A stretch of DNA of 64,000 nucleotides from Phytophthora quininea (GCA_011947345.1 JAAVTG010000584.1:124001-188000); one strand, 5' to 3'. Positions 32,201-44,916 are shown, counted from the first letter of the stretch. The notes: a model not told the origin generated them from the letters alone. Numbers and translations are program-made.

Positions 32201-32766
32201 TGATACTGCTCCGGTGTGGCTCCTTCGCGCTCCAGCAGCCAGAAAAGCTGCAGCAGATCCTGCACCCGCTTGCGTCTCTGCAGCGTCGACACCGCCGCCA
32301 ACTGCGATGCAGACGGCAACGCATCCAAGTTATACAGCAACAGTCCTGCCAATTGCGCGCGCCCGAAGACACGACGCTCGCGGCCGGTTTCTCTCAGCAG
32401 CAGCTGGCAGAACTCGCGCACACCGAAGACGCCGTGGCCGCGTCGCTCCAGCTCAAACACCGACGTGTCTCGTTCCAGCTGCCTACGTACTGTGGTGTCG
32501 GTACTGCTACTGGCGGTTAGCAGCAGAACTCGGTGCTCTGGCGTTTGCAGGAGGTGCTGGAAACGCTTGAGGGCCAGCAGATTCGGAGTGCTGGAGACCA
32601 AACTGTCATGGACGAGGGTGCGGCTTGTGGGTGGCGTTGAGCGACGCGAGCTAGACGACTGTGAAGAGGAGACGCAGGAGAAGAGGACGCGCCCGCGTAT
32701 GGAGCAGTAGATCTCTTGCCGCAGGAGAACGGGCCGTCGCAGCGCCACGCCCAACTGGCGGGCCAT
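29216..32766 (-). CDS. UvrD/AddB-like protein fused to Fe-S RecB-type nuclease
   Basis: About 1180 residues in three pieces: 32766-32047, 32046-31159 and 31159-29216. The first two are in one frame split by a single TGA (32049-32047). The last join needs one more base in the CCC/AAAA stretch near 31206-31216. The start MARQLGVALRRPVLLRQ is basic and could be a mitochondrial presequence. The helicase-like part has VLLLTASS, YTDVVVDDVHRM, VLCPTRADSNRI and EHLEQCKRLAYQALTLGAYD, resembling SF1 motifs II to VI but with DDVH for DExQ and no motif VI Arg; no Walker A loop is visible. The C-terminal PD-(D/E)XK nuclease is complete: LRCPHRYF, GHALHEG, GVWDRIDR, IKEFK, QLKMYMYAY and CAFCPYAGSAC (Fe-S cysteines). 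This is AddB-like architecture; end-processing of DNA, perhaps in an organelle, is inferred. Confidence 0.7.
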
Positions 32767-32928
32767 GACAATCGCAAATCTCGCTGTTAGAGATTCTCAG
32801 TGTACATTTTGTGGAAGCTGCTATCGGATTGGCTCTGTTGCGAGTCAACCAAGCATGGAGCGCTTGGCAGCCTCGCTGCCTCCTAATCTTGGAGATGACG
32901 CGCTTTATCAATAGAGTCGTCGCTGGAC

Positions 32929-35379
32929 ATGGCAGCGATCCACCCTCCACCTGCGTGGAATTGCGCTGCACCGGTGCGGACCTCCAACCAAGATGACGGT
33001 GCACGCCTGCCACGACACCAGAGTACGCGAACCCTGGCCCGACAAAGAGCTCAAGGATGGCAAAAGCTTCTGCTCCGGCCGGACATCGCCGAGTGCATCG
33101 CATTGTCCAAGTTGCGCTGCGTCGTCACGCTCGTGTCACTCGTTCTGCTCGTTACCGACATCCCTCGGACGGGTCTGGGAGTGTGGAATCTGCACGAGTA
33201 CTATCCTGTTCCGCTCATGCCCAGCACTGCAGTTCGGTTCGGTCCATTCAATTACCCGGTAGCACATATCTGGCGGACAGGCAACAGCAGCGCTGGTGGT
33301 GCAGAGTTTGCAGGACTGGAAGGAACGCAGCCCATCAATGCCGCTCGGGTATGGTATTACCAGTACGACACCCTCTCTGTGGGTCTGCGAGGTGCTGTTG
33401 AGTTGCTCAACGTGACCGATTTTCCAGCCTTTTGCTCTACAAAGACGACCCGAAGTATCCGTCCAAGAATGCTGACAGTGCGATTGATTTGGGCACAGCG
33501 TTCAGGATGCTGGATGCCTTCATCTCTACAGCGCAAGCCGAGCTACGATCTGCCGGAGACACTGGTGCGACCCTTTTCGAACGTTGCGCTACGCCACCAA
33601 GCACAACTGGGTCGACCGAATACACCACTACGTCGTAAGTTTCATCTCCAAAAGCCCAGCGTGGAGGCTGCATTCACTCCACGCATCGCGGGCATCTCGA
33701 ACATCTCCATCCTTGTCAATCTGCTCAAGCAATGTCATTGGGGAGCGCTCTCCACCGCGACCGCGCTTTTGCAATCACCCAGGCATATGGAAGTGTACAA
33801 ACCCCTTCAACTCGTCGCTTCCCGCCGTTCGGCTTTGGGATCACATGGATCTCCGACTTCAGCTTTTGCAACAGCGCTACCCAGATCTAGACATAGAGGT
33901 GGCGTTGATTTCGACGCAGAGGTTGTCTCTGACGTCTGGCGCAATGCGGTCGACGTTCTACAATTACGAAGCATTAGAAATCGTCGTCTTAACTCGAGGA
34001 AGACGCTGCAGCACTCCCGACACGTGCACCACGATTTTCGTCGACGACTACCGCTACGAGCGTGACATTGTCCAAACCAACCTGGTGGACTGGTACGGAG
34101 TCGTAGCGATGCTGCGTGGTGGAGCACAAACATACGTGTGGGTCCGCTTGCTGTTGCTGGGTTACGGTGCGTACGCAGCCACGGCGGGATCGGTCGCGGG
34201 GAAAACGCCGCATTGGTTGCTAGCCGTTCTGATCATCATCAAGATCCCATTTCAAGTTGTCGTTTACTCCAGTTTGCTGCCAGTAGCAGCCTATACGATG
34301 GCGTTGCTCCTGGATAGCAACTTCATGGACATTTTCTCGACTCGTATTGGGCTTCCGTGGGCGGTAGTGTCAACTTTCGACCTGTGGCTTTCCTGCAGTC
34401 GACGGCCGTCCAGATGCGCAGTGTGTGGCTGTTGGCACTACTAGCGAGCTTGGCGATGCTTGCAGTGCAGAACGTCCGAGATCACGACAACCATGGCATT
34501 CCTGGCATCCGCGGCCTCGTTATTAGCTTTACAGCGACGCTGACGATTCTGGGGCCGTACAAGAACACCGCCTTTCGGGACATGGACAATGTGAGCGTAT
34601 TCCGCACTGCAGATGACAGACAGCTAATGGACATCATCCACTCCAACGATCGCGTATATTTCAATGCGTCGTCGTACATCTTCAGCGACAGTCTCACAAC
34701 GCTCTTGGTTTGCATTGGGGTGGTCATGGGGCTGGCGGGCACAGCCAAGATCTTGGTGTTCATCTTGCCTCTAAAGACTTCCACCCATGGCCTGATTCTC
34801 AGCTCCACGCCGGTCGTTCCTTGTGGCACGCGTGCTCTTTGGCCGACGTCGCTGCTGAGCATTCATTTCTTCGCGGCGGCGCACTCGCCGGCGCTGCATC
34901 GCGGTCCTCGCGCCTCCAGTGTGATAGCATCCCTGGCGGCCATCAACCCCGTCATCTCCCAGTCGGATGGGAATTATACGAAGGTGTTGGAGCCCCTGTC
35001 GTCTGCCATGCTGCCACTATTCGTCGACCCAAACTCGCCGAAGAAGGTCCTTCCACTGCAGTCGAGCCTGCCGCACGGATCGATCAGCGAGGGTAATACC
35101 CGCACGGGTTTGCCGAATACTTTGCAGTCTCGCTCCATCGTCCAGCTCATGAACATTGCCATGATGACAGACCCGTGGAACTTCCTGTTGCTTCGAGTGC
35201 TCGGTATTCCATTGTATTTGTACAAGATCCACGCTCGTCACCGCTCGTACGCAGTCATTTTGCCGTACTCTGAGGACGAAGTGGAAGAGCGTGCTGGGCT
35301 CATTTCGGGCGAGTATCGACTACTTGACTGGGCAAGCTCGAGAGATGTCCCCATGGCCATCTTGCTGCAATGTGGATAG
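32929..35379 (+). CDS. Oomycete multi-pass membrane protein, frame-broken
   Basis: A protein of about 800 residues in four or more frame pieces (32929 on; 33432-33638; 33584-34444; 34357-35379). Hydrophobic segments: RCVVTLVSLVLLVTDIPR near the start, WVRLLLLGYGAYAATA, WLLAVLIIIKIPFQVVVYSS, WLLALLASLAMLAV and LLVCIGVVMGLAGTAKILVF. The C-terminus has the pattern I know from a large uncharacterised oomycete transmembrane family: PWNFLLLRVLGIPLYLY, YAVILPYSEDEVEE, YRLLDWASSRDVPMAILLQC. Frame changes lie near 33425, 33590, 33650 and 34350. The start may be 32929 or 32993. Function unknown. Divergent from the nuclease gene (162 bases between starts if 32929 is used). Confidence 0.65.
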
Positions 35380-35456
35380 ATAAACACGTTGGAGTGGCTC
35401 TTCCTGAATAGAGCAAAAGGTTGAGCGACGAATTTCAGTGCGACGGAGAATGTTAG

Positions 35457-35731
35457 CTATTGGCTTGCAGGCGTGCTCTGCCTTTTAGCACTCTCCACTG
35501 GTTTCGGTTCTGTTTTGGCCCTGTGCTCGTCGCACAGGTTGTGCGGCTTGCCATTGCATTTGACCGCGCGCTCGTTCTCGCACTTGCCGGTTTTGTACTT
35601 GCCGCGGCCGCGGTAGGCATTTGTGGTGTTTCGGTTGAGGTCAGTCGGAGGCGAACTGACCGTGCTGTGCTCCGGATATACTCAGGTGGAAACCGAGATT
35701 CCAGGAGCTCCGGCTGCAACAATACCATCAA
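35457..35731 (-). CDS. Small Cys-rich ORF with GKYKTGKC motif, 5' end unclear
   Basis: In one minus-strand frame from about 35680 to the TAG at 35459-35457 the sequence reads ...NAYRGRGKYKTGKCENERAV, then KCNGKPHNLCDEHRAK. This resembles a short Cys/His motif recurring in stramenopile proteins (KYKTGxCxNxR....LCxxHR). The same strand has a good acceptor (attgttgcag) at about 35711, so this may be the last exon of a small gene. A TGA just upstream in the motif frame means the exon must be entered in another frame or a base is missing. Function unknown. Confidence 0.4.
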
Positions 35732-36373
35732 TAATCAGTAGAAGCAAGTACACCAGCACTGCGTGGTTTGACACGCTCCCGCCCTCTGCACGCAGCAGCA
35801 AGCAGAAGGAGATGTAGACCGTGTAGTTGCCTCTTGCCCGTCATCAAATGGCCACCGAGCTGCTCGCCACGCCATGTCCAGCAAAGCCACACCACGAACA
35901 ACTTACCAGTAGTCTTTGCAGTTAGCTTATTAAACCTGCAATAAAACAAGTTAGTTAAACACCAGGCTTTGATACGATTGTACGTCTCCTCTTACCTTAA
36001 GCTGTGGGCTGAGTACGCCGTCGTCGAGAAGCGCTGCTGGACCCTCAGCCCTTCGCCAACCATCGATCCCTGCTACACGCAGCTCCTGGCCAGCCGCCGC
36101 ACTTCCCGCGGGACTCCTTGAGCAGTCCTGCCGCTGCGCTGACGTGCGCCGTCCTGCTACCTGCTTACGTACACGTGCGTTAGCCGCAGCGGAGCCTGTC
36201 CAGCGGCCTTGATGCTCGTTTACTATGGGGGCTTTCACTTACACTCACTATGCAGCATTTTCACTTGCGGATTGTATGCCGGCTGCCATCACCTGGTTCG
36301 ACCAGTTTCTTCTTGCTGTCGCCGATGCCGCTTGGTCGCCGTCTTCTTGTCGAGACTTGGAGCTGCTAGAGCC

Positions 36374-39300
36374 ATGTACCACGTGGCCGAGATGGTGCGC
36401 GACGCCCGCCGCGACATGGCGGAGCGCCACGACGACTCCTGGGGGCTCTGGGGCACGCTGGCGGCCTTCACGCCCTTCCCGTTCCTGCTGGCGCTGACGG
36501 CGCAGATCACCAGCACTATGGTGCGGCGCGCCCCAGACCTGGTCCGACGCACGGCCGGAGCCACACGTGACTGCGTGTTCGACGCCGCCACGCACACGCA
36601 CGAGCGCGTGGTGACGCTGCGCCTCACGTGCACGCGCACGGGCCAGCGCCTGTTCTACACGATCAAGATGAAGGTGGAAACCACGCGGCTGCCCGGGCCG
36701 CTGGCGCCTCTGCAGAACCACGTGGTCGTGCCGCTGCTGCGCGGGGTCGAGGGCTTCGCGCAGTTCGTGACGAGCGAGGAGCTTCCGGAGCTCTACTTCG
36801 TGGCCAAGAACTCGATGCGCAGGAGCTTCTTTCTGCGCCACGTGGTGCTGCCACCGTTGGGCGCCGCCGAGAGCGTCGTCCGCTATGTGGTGATTTTCCC
36901 TAGCCATATTGTCTTCCCGTCCAGAGAGGAGATCGAAGACCGCACGGATCTGTTTCTGGAAGGCAGCACCACGAGAGTGCAGGCACTGGTGGAGCATCTG
37001 TACTCGGCCACGGAAGTGCTGGACCAGCATCTGAGTATGGTGCAGTGGAATATACTGGGGCGAGGACCCTACGAGTCGCTGAGTGCGTCAAGACGCAGCG
37101 AAGTGATCAGGTCGGTGCACCAGAGGATGCGCATCATCGCGTCGCACTACAAGCTATTCGAGTTCCTGTCCACCATCAAACTTCAGAATGAAATGCTGTA
37201 TGGAGATCTGCAGCGAGAGTTCCCGGATGCTGGAGGTGTCCCGTTGACTAGAGAACAGATCGCCGTCAACGCCACTCTCACGGCGGAAATGGCTGAACAG
37301 GACGCGAATGCTTTCCCAATTTGGTTTTATAAGAAATTGGATGTCACCAGTGGCAACGGCCAAGTACTTCCCAGTGGCCTGAACGGACGGAGCACAAGGT
37401 CGCCGATCGAAACGAGCAACGGGACGTATCCAAGTCAGCAAGCGCAGCCCAACAATAACGCCAGCTCTTCAGGGAATCCTTATAGCTCAGGAGGTTGGAT
37501 CGAGTTCCCTGTCCATGAGAGTCGTCGTCTCGAACGCAAATTCCGATGGTACCAGCAGCAGAAAACTAGACAGCCTGGCCCAGTGAGACCTTCCAGCGTA
37601 GTTGTGGTGGATGAAGGGCGCCATGAAGTGGATTTGGAGCGCATGCGGATGACGCCTGTTTACTGGCCAGAGCTGGAGGAGATTGTGGTATGTCGATCTC
37701 GGTGGGTGTACGCCCAGCGCAACTATGGACTAGCTCCCTACAACCCCGAGGCTGCAACTGAGCTGGAGAATGCCTTTGTGTATTACTTGGCGTTGTACCC
37801 GCTTGAGAAGCAGCGCCTGATGGACCTGGAGCTCAAGAAGCCGCGTGGTTTCTTTAGTTCCCGTGCTAGCCTAAGTGAAGCCGCACGAGCAGCCCGCGCC
37901 GAGAAGGACTGCACGCTTAGTATACCCGTTGAAGGTCACCTTGTCGAATTCAAAGGCGCTCAGGACATGATGCAGTACAAGCGTTTGCTTGCGGGGACCA
38001 CGCCGTTTACAAGCAAGCGCCGTGTATATCGCGGGGATCCGCGTGTTCGTGCAGACCCTACCAATTTGCAGCTTTGGAAGACTGCGATGCTGTGCGACCC
38101 CGCCACGGGAAAGCCTCTCGTGATCACTGATGATGACAAGGACATCGAAGAAGAAGTAGACCACCTCGTTCTAATTGTGCATGGCATCGGAGATGCTCTC
38201 AAGACGCTGGATCTGATCAACGTTGTGACTCTACGGTCTATCATCGATTGCGCTACCACGCTCCGAGAGTTAAACCGCGAGGCTCTTCGTTCAGCACATT
38301 TTGCTCACTTGGGTGGTGAGGATGCTAAAGCTGACTGTGACGATACGGCTCCCTCCTCTCATCGTCCAAAGGTGGAGTTCCTTCCAATTGAATGGCACTC
38401 GAAGCTGCACATGGAAGGGTTGGACCAACTCATTCGCGATGTTACCCTGCCGGCCATCCCCAAGCTGCGCGAGCTTGCAAATGACACCGTGCTGGACGTA
38501 CTATTTTTCATGTCGCCGCTCTTCCACCAAGTCATTTTGGATGAAGTGGCAAAAGAAATGAACAGAGTCTTCACGCTGTTTCAAGCTCGCCACGCGGACT
38601 GGATGGACTCCAACCGCACTACAGGACCCAAGCGCAAAAAGGTGTCGATCATTGCGCACTCTTTAGGTTCGATTATTTGCTTTGATATCCTGAATCACCA
38701 GCAGGTGTACATGCAGCAGCCCCAGAGTTCGCCTTGTACTGATGACGAAGGCAGCAGCGATGAAGAAGAGGAGGGTGTGGGCGTAAACGATGTCGAAGGT
38801 AAGACTGGGAGCAGTACAAGTAGTGACGACGACGCTGTCGATGCGATTGGGGTGAAAGACACTGGCAGTGTGTTGGGGTTTGATGCCAATTTGGCAAGCA
38901 AGATGAAGCGGCGTTCCAGGTCCATGTCGGAGATGTCAGGACTGAGTGGCATCTGGAAAAAGATGCAAGTCGTCGACCTTCCCCAAGAACTCCAGGCGAT
39001 CGTCGAAAGAAATCTTTCTCTACACCGCGCCAGAAGAAAACAACAAGGAAGTCTACAGGAAAAAGAGCGCCGCCGTCGAAGATGTCGAGCTCTACTGGTG
39101 CTACAACTGCCAGCAGTGGTGTGATTGCTTTGGTACCGAAGCTTGCATTTGACGTGGAAGATTTATTTTGCTTCGGCTCGCCCGTGGGGCTCTTCCTGAA
39201 CGTGCGCGGCCAAAAGCTGGACCGCAACTTCAAGCTGCCGCGATGCCAGCGACTGTTTAACATTTATCACCCGTATGACCCGGTGGCCTACCGCATTGAG

Positions 39301-40037
39301 CCCATTCTGAATCCGGCACGAGCGCAGTCGAAGGCAGCGATTATTCGCACCTTTGAGGGCAAGCTGCGCTTCCAGTACCAGCTGCGCAATTCGTTCCGCG
39401 CGATGTGGGCCTCGCTGCGGCAATGGCGCCGCGACTTTGAGCGCCAGGTGCTAGCCGGAGCGCACAGCGTGGGGCTGGTGGAAAGCCCCGCGTCGCTGAC
39501 GCCACTTTCAGACGCATTAGCGGCGGTGACGCAGCCGTACCAACTCCAGCGGCGCCCCGATGGGACACAGGGGGACAAGACGACCACCCGCGAGAAGAGC
39601 GGGAGGGCGACGCCACGACTGAAAACGTGGCGGTGTTCGGCCGGCTGTGCCAAGGCCTCCCCATCGATTATTCGCTTCAAGAGAACGAGATCGAGATCGC
39701 GAACGAGTATTTATTTGCCCTGACGGCACACGTCATTTACTGGAGCAACCGCGATGCGAGTCTGTTTGTGGCTCAAAAGTTAATCCTCGAGCCCGCCATC
39801 GAGAAGTGGCCTGCAGACAAGCAGGAACAGGAAGCGGCCGTGGAGATTGCGAGTCGTCAGGACGTTGACGGGAGTGTACAGGTGAGCAGCGAGATGGCGA
39901 GCGATCAAGTGGCCGTCGAGAAGCTGCACGAGAGAGAGGAGGCTACGGCGTCGTCGGAAGTGTCCTCGGGCTCGGACGGCGACGTCGAGGTCTTGCTGCG
40001 GCGAAGGAGACGCGGTGGCGTCGTCGCCACACCGTAG
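36374..40037 (+). CDS. DDHD-domain phospholipase A1-like protein, frame-broken
   Basis: About 1220 residues from the ATG at 36374 (agccATGTACC). The N-terminal third has two hydrophobic stretches (AAFTPFPFLLALTAQITSTM; VVRYVVIFPSHIVF) and then unique sequence. A WWE-like patch (GGWIEFPVHESRRLERKFRW) is followed by the PA-PLA1 region: DHLVLIVHGIGDA, VEFLPIEWHSKLH, DVLFFMSPLFHQ and the nucleophile elbow IAHSLGSIICFDIL (Ser about 763). An acidic Ser-rich insert comes next, then the DDHD domain: FGSPVGLFLNVRG, FNIYHPYDPVAYRIEP, and ALTAHVIYWSNRDASLFVA with the final His. These lipases act on phosphatidic acid and related lipids at ER/Golgi or mitochondria. Frame changes at about 38984 (C4), 39080 and 39600 split the 3' end; all domain motifs remain. 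The Gly usually preceding His-Ser-Leu-Gly is Ala here. Confidence 0.8.
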
Positions 40038-42158
40038 GTCCGCGAGACGATAAAGTATAATCCAGTGAGTAGTTAGTTATTATACCCGCCTGCAGCCGCG
40101 GCAACTCCGCCGTGTCCAGCGCCAGGATGTGTTTCATGTGCAGCCATCAGCTGGCAGCGACGACTCTTTACTGCAAGCAAGTGACTTCTTGGCGGTAGCA
40201 GGCAACGACAGCGACTGGAGCAGCAGCAGCGCTGAATTCGTCGGCTGGAAGGCGGCATCAGCATGCCTATCTCGACGCAGCTCGCGTTGTCGGCGCGGCA
40301 TCTCCAGATGAGCCGCACGACGCCGAACTGCGGGCACGCGCCCGAGGATCTCGAGAAGCGAAGCCACCTATTGCCCGGGCTGCGTCGAGCGGGTCAGCGC
40401 ATCAGGCGCTGCAAAGCCCAACACGTAGCCTCGCACGCGGCGTGTTGAAGACTAAACGCGGCTGGATGCCGTCATGTCCGTCGTGGTGTCCGTGTCGGGG
40501 AGCAATCACGGGCAGCTGGCCGTCGAGCACGCGGCGAGAGAGCGATCGACTCCATGTGGCGTCGCCGCGATCGATCCATCCGGTCGCTTCGGTGGGGACA
40601 GGATCGACTTGGGATCCGACACGGTCAGTCTCTCGCTCCTCAAGCCGGCTTCCCTTGCTGCAGAAGGGTCATGGCAGATTTGAGTGGGGGCAAGTTGAAG
40701 CTCTCGAGCTGCTGCTGCGGTGGAGGTGCGCGGGCCTGCGAGGGTCAAGTGCTTCGACCGGGTCCCTGTCGGCACGATAAAGACAACCAACGGCGCGGCG
40801 TCAGGCCGTCGGCGTCGAGATGGAGGTGGATCGCTTTCTCCTTCGACCCCGCTGGTCGAAGCCCCGCCGAGAGGCGCTGTTGCGATTGTTACACATTTCG
40901 ACCGGACGATTTGGCCTAGTTGAGCTGCAGCACCTGGCGACGAGGACCTTCACGCTGCTCCAGCCGGCCTTTTACATGCACGCCGTGGCGAAGCAAGCTG
41001 CGGGGATACAGCACTTGCCATCGTGGAGCTGCCGCTGGCCGGAGATCTTCTTGCTGCCCGTGTTCGTTCACACTGCTGACGACCATCGCCTGAAAGCTCC
41101 CGGCACACCACTTCCCGCGTGCGGGCAGACGTGGTATGCAAGGCAGTCCGACATGGCGCACCGAAATTCCCGACACAAAAGATCTCGACGGCGTCAAACG
41201 CAGCAAGAAAGACATTCGGAAATCGATGCGGAGCCCTTGCCGAGCCCGGCGCGATCGCCCGGCTTTGATGGCGCTCGCCGCTGGCCAAGCGCCGCCTTTC
41301 ACCGGGGATCGGCGCCGCGGCCGGCGACCAGAGGGCCGCAAAGAAATGCAACGCTGCCGGCCGAGGAGCTGGCGTACGCGCGCTTCAAGCAAGTTTCTCC
41401 TCGCGTTGGGGCGCGCAATCGGCGCGGCGATGGGGACCGCGCAGAGATCCAGTAAGGACACATCCGCCGGGGCGATCCTGCTGATCCGACTGTTTCGGCC
41501 GTCATGGCATCAACCTGGTGGAGGCGAAAGCGTTGCCTGCCGACGACGAAGGACTTTGTGTCGTGGCGTATAATAGTACAAGTGCAACACGACTGGTTTC
41601 CTCCCCCATCAGAATCGAGCTCCCAGCCGCGGAGAAGCTCGCCGCCGCCGCCTCTGCATGCAGCTGCGTGCCGTGTTGCTGCCGCGTTGAATGGGCACTC
41701 CACATCGCGACTGGCAATCGCGACCCCGTCGCTCGCCGGCAGCGCTGTCGGTCCCGGAGGTCTTTGTTGAGCGCCAGGAGTAAGTAAGCGATGGGGGCGC
41801 TGTGTGTGACGCGGCGGCGCTCTCCTGGCCCCCGTCTTTCTCCGAGAGCTGTCACTGTCTGTCCGTCCGTTGCCGGGACCTCAGGAAGAGTGTCCACCCG
41901 AGCGGCCGATCAGCCGGCGCACCAGCTGACTGGCTTCGTGCTCATTTCCTCTCTTTCCCCGCCGGAAGCTCAACACGCTCGACTCGCGATCGCGGCGGCG
42001 TACACGGCGTGTTCTCTCGGCAGCACCGCGTCACTCGACACAGCTCGATCAATATTCAGACACAGCAGCAGCGCTGAGCCACCGGGGACGACCCGCGCGT
42101 CGGAAGAGGTTTTAGAGTTTAGCAGCGCCCCCCAGCAGGACACAGGTCATATCCAGCC
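40038..42158. other. Intergenic, GC-rich, no recognised gene
   Basis: About 2.1 kb. Overlapping open frames up to about 210 residues occur on both strands, as expected in GC-rich DNA, with Arg/Ser/Pro-heavy translation and no domain. The region likely includes the upstream region of the polyQ gene; I see no RNA gene or transposon in it. Confidence 0.35.
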
Positions 42159-43528
42159 ATGGTTGCAGTCTGCGTACAATACATCGACTTCATCATGGGT
42201 CGCAGCGGTGGCGACCGCCACGACAATGAGGACGAGGCTGGCTCGTGGAACTCGGGTCACCGACGAAAATGCTCAACCGAGATTGCAGCTGCAGACCCCG
42301 CGAGCGACAGCGTGCACCAGACTGGCACGAGGTACAGCTCCAACAACGCCGGCGACGGGCCCGAAAAGACCCGCGACCGCAAGAGCTGGTTCCCGCGCTT
42401 CAAGTCCAATTGGCTCGGCACCTTCCGCTCCAAGCAGATGTTCCAGTGCTGCGAGTGCGCGGTGGTGCCGGCGAGCGGCTCCGGTTCGAGTCTGTCGAGC
42501 CAAGCCGGTCGCTACAAGGGAGCGGAAGGCAAACACTGCCGTTGCGGGAAGGACCAGTGGCATCTAGCCAAATCCGTGGAGGAGGCCGAGTACAACCGCC
42601 GGATGGAGATCAGCAAGGCGTTGGGCGGCATGCGGTACGATGAAGCGGTGCTGCGTCTGCGGAGCATGGGACAGTCCGAGCTCGATTTCAAGCCGTCGGA
42701 ACATGTTAGTGCCGGGTCGCCTACTCAGGGCCTCCGGGGATACGGTCCTTCGTCATCGTCGTCGTCGTCGCTGCCCGGTAACAATCCTCCGAAGCGTTCA
42801 CGAAGCATGTCGAGTGGGCCACTCCCGTCTCCAGCGGCTCGGTCCTACGCCGCACCGCAATTCATGAAACCCGAGCTATCAACACTGCCCGCAGGAGCAC
42901 CTCAAATGTACGCGTACGATAACTCAACCAAGCCGTATGGAGTTGCGTATAATCCTGTGTACGGAAACAACGGTATCGAGTACGCACAGCAACCACAGGG
43001 CCCAGCAGAGTATGAACAGCTCGCTCCTGCGCCTTTCGGGGACGAAGAAGGCTTTGGAGAGCTGCTGCAGGGGATTCTAGAGGATGACCCTCGCGGTGCT
43101 GCTGGGGTGGCATGGGCATCGGTCCGAACCAAGGCAATGGATATGGGAATCGCTACGGCTACTACGCCGGTACGGCCCCTGCTAACGGCACGGTGGCGCC
43201 GCTGAAGCGCACAATGAGCATGCCGTCGTATGGTATGACGCCGTCCATAGTGACCTCGCCTCAGCGTGGCGATGTGGAGCAGGAGTATTTTGCTGATCCA
43301 ACCCGCAGATCTAGCCTCAACCTTGGCGTGAACCCGGCCTCTTCGTACGTGAGCTACCAGCAGCAACAGCAGCAGCCACCGCAGCAATCACCACAGCAGC
43401 ATCAACAAATGCAGCAGTACTCGTATCAGCCGCAGCAGGAGCAGCAGTCGTTGCCCCAAATCTACAACCGCTCACTGTCTACGGCGCCTCCCACCATGGC
43501 GACGACTTCGTCAGCCTCGTTTTCATGA
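42159..43528 (+). CDS. Polyglutamine-rich protein of unknown function, frame-broken
   Basis: About 456 residues if one base is added to the G4 run at 43104-43107. The first frame stops at 43205 and the second runs 43112-43528 with matching composition across the join (DDPRGAAG then MGIGPNQGNGYGNR). The ATG at 42195 (MGRSGGDRHDNED) is an alternative start. Residues about 75-165 look folded: KSWFPRFKSNWLGTFRSKQM, CCECAVV, HCRCGKDQWHLAKSVEEAEY and MEISKALGGMRYDEAVLRLR; the two Cys clusters could bind metal. The rest is low-complexity (poly-Ser, Pro, Tyr/Gln) and ends in Q-rich tracts. Not a family I recognise; a regulatory or RNA/DNA-associated role is only a guess. Confidence 0.6.
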
Positions 43529-43899
43529 GCTCTGGCGGCTTTAGAGCGGCTGAGCATGTGTCAGCGTATGTAAGTTGTCCAAGTAGCTAAAGTCGATTGG
43601 AAGAGTACCGAGACTTGATGTTAATGTGAGCGTGAAACAAATATTACAGTTAATGGCGGCCAGCAATGTCCTCCAGAAGAAAGACGTTGATTCGCTGGTA
43701 CCAGCAATGTCCTCCAGACGAGGGGCGTCGCAAGGCAATGTGTGCTCTTTGCTGTCACGGAAAACTCTTTCGGTCGACTACCGTAGTAGTACGTCGCGCA
43801 AGCACAGTCGAAATGGACACTAGTCGTATTAGACCGAGCTCTCTATGACAATCTGTATTGGCGAACTATCTACCATTTCTGCTTGCATCTGCATCTCGC

Positions 43900-44916
43900 T
43901 TATGCCTTCGACGGCACCGCTACAAACTCTCGGCTCTGCGTGAGCTTGTCGTCGGGTTCCTGCAGAAACGTCGTCAGAAGCGCATTGAAGCGCTCCGCCT
44001 CGGCTGTGACAAGGTCGTGGCCGCCTTCAGGGACCACCTCCAGTCGCGAGTGCATGATGCGCTCGCTCAAATACTCGCCGTGGAAGGCTGGCACGAACTT
44101 GTCCTGCGCGCCAGCCACCACCAGAGTTTTGCACTTGACATAGGGCAGGTGACCGCAGATAAGGTCGCCGCCGTCTTCACGCTCGACGCGACGCAGCGCC
44201 TCCAACATCTCTGCATCAACACGCAGCACAAGGTTGGAAGTTGGTTAGCAAACTCGACGCCGACGTTCCGCCACTGCTACCGACGCACCGGACCACTTGT
44301 CCTGCAGGTTGTCCACACCGAACTTGGCTTGTCCTGCGTCGCGCATGTCCTGGGGCCACGTGGTCACGTCCTCGTGCTCCTCCAGCTCCTCCAGATCCTC
44401 GCCGCTCACGAAAGCCTGTAAGCAGCAGCAGCAGCAGCAACATCGTCACACTCGGTCAGTCTCTGCCTCCACAATTCATTCCTCGAGTCAGCATACATTG
44501 CCGTTCACCAGCACCAGCCTTGACACTCGGTCCGGGTGCTTAGCGGCCAGCACGGCGCTCACGTTGGCGCCGTGGCTGCAGCCCAACAGCGAGAACTGTG
44601 GCAGCTCCAGCGCATTGGCCGCACGCAAAACGTCGTCGGCGTCTCGCTCGATCCAGCGGCTGCCTGCGTCTCTGTCGGGTGTGCGGAGGTCCACGCCGAA
44701 GAGCGCAAAGTCGCTTGAGAGCTGGGGGCTGGCGAACTGCTGGCGGAAATCGCGGGCCACGGAGCCGAAAGCTGTCGACACGCACAGCAGCGCCGGGGCG
44801 TCGGATGGCCGTACAGAGGGCTCCACAGCAGTCAGCGAGGCATCGGAGGCGCCCACAGACACACGAAGAGAGCGGAAGCTCGCGGGGAGCGTCGAGAAGC
44901 GGCGCAGCAGCGGCAT
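43900..44916 (-). CDS. BPHL: Alpha/beta hydrolase, BPHL (valacyclovir hydrolase)-like
   Basis: 293 residues in three exons, 44916-44497, 44415-44265 and 44210-43900, all phases agreeing. Intron 1 (about 81 nt) contains a (CTG)n run before ttacag; intron 2 (54 nt, gtcggc...tgctaac...gatgcag) has a branch site. The start at 44916 (MPLLRRFSTLPASFRSLRV) gives a typical mitochondrial presequence; the longer frame does not. Fold landmarks: LLGCSHGANVSAVLAAKHPD (nucleophile Ser in GCSHG), VAGAQDKFVPAFHGEY (Asp) and VPEGGHDLV (His), spaced as in BPHL. The human enzyme hydrolyses amino-acid esters and homocysteine thiolactone; the substrate here is unknown. Confidence 0.78.

Noticed and set aside
40820..41455. 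211-residue plus-strand frame in the 40-42 kb gap
   Set aside because: No domain, biased composition, and long overlapping frames on both strands typical of GC-rich non-coding DNA.
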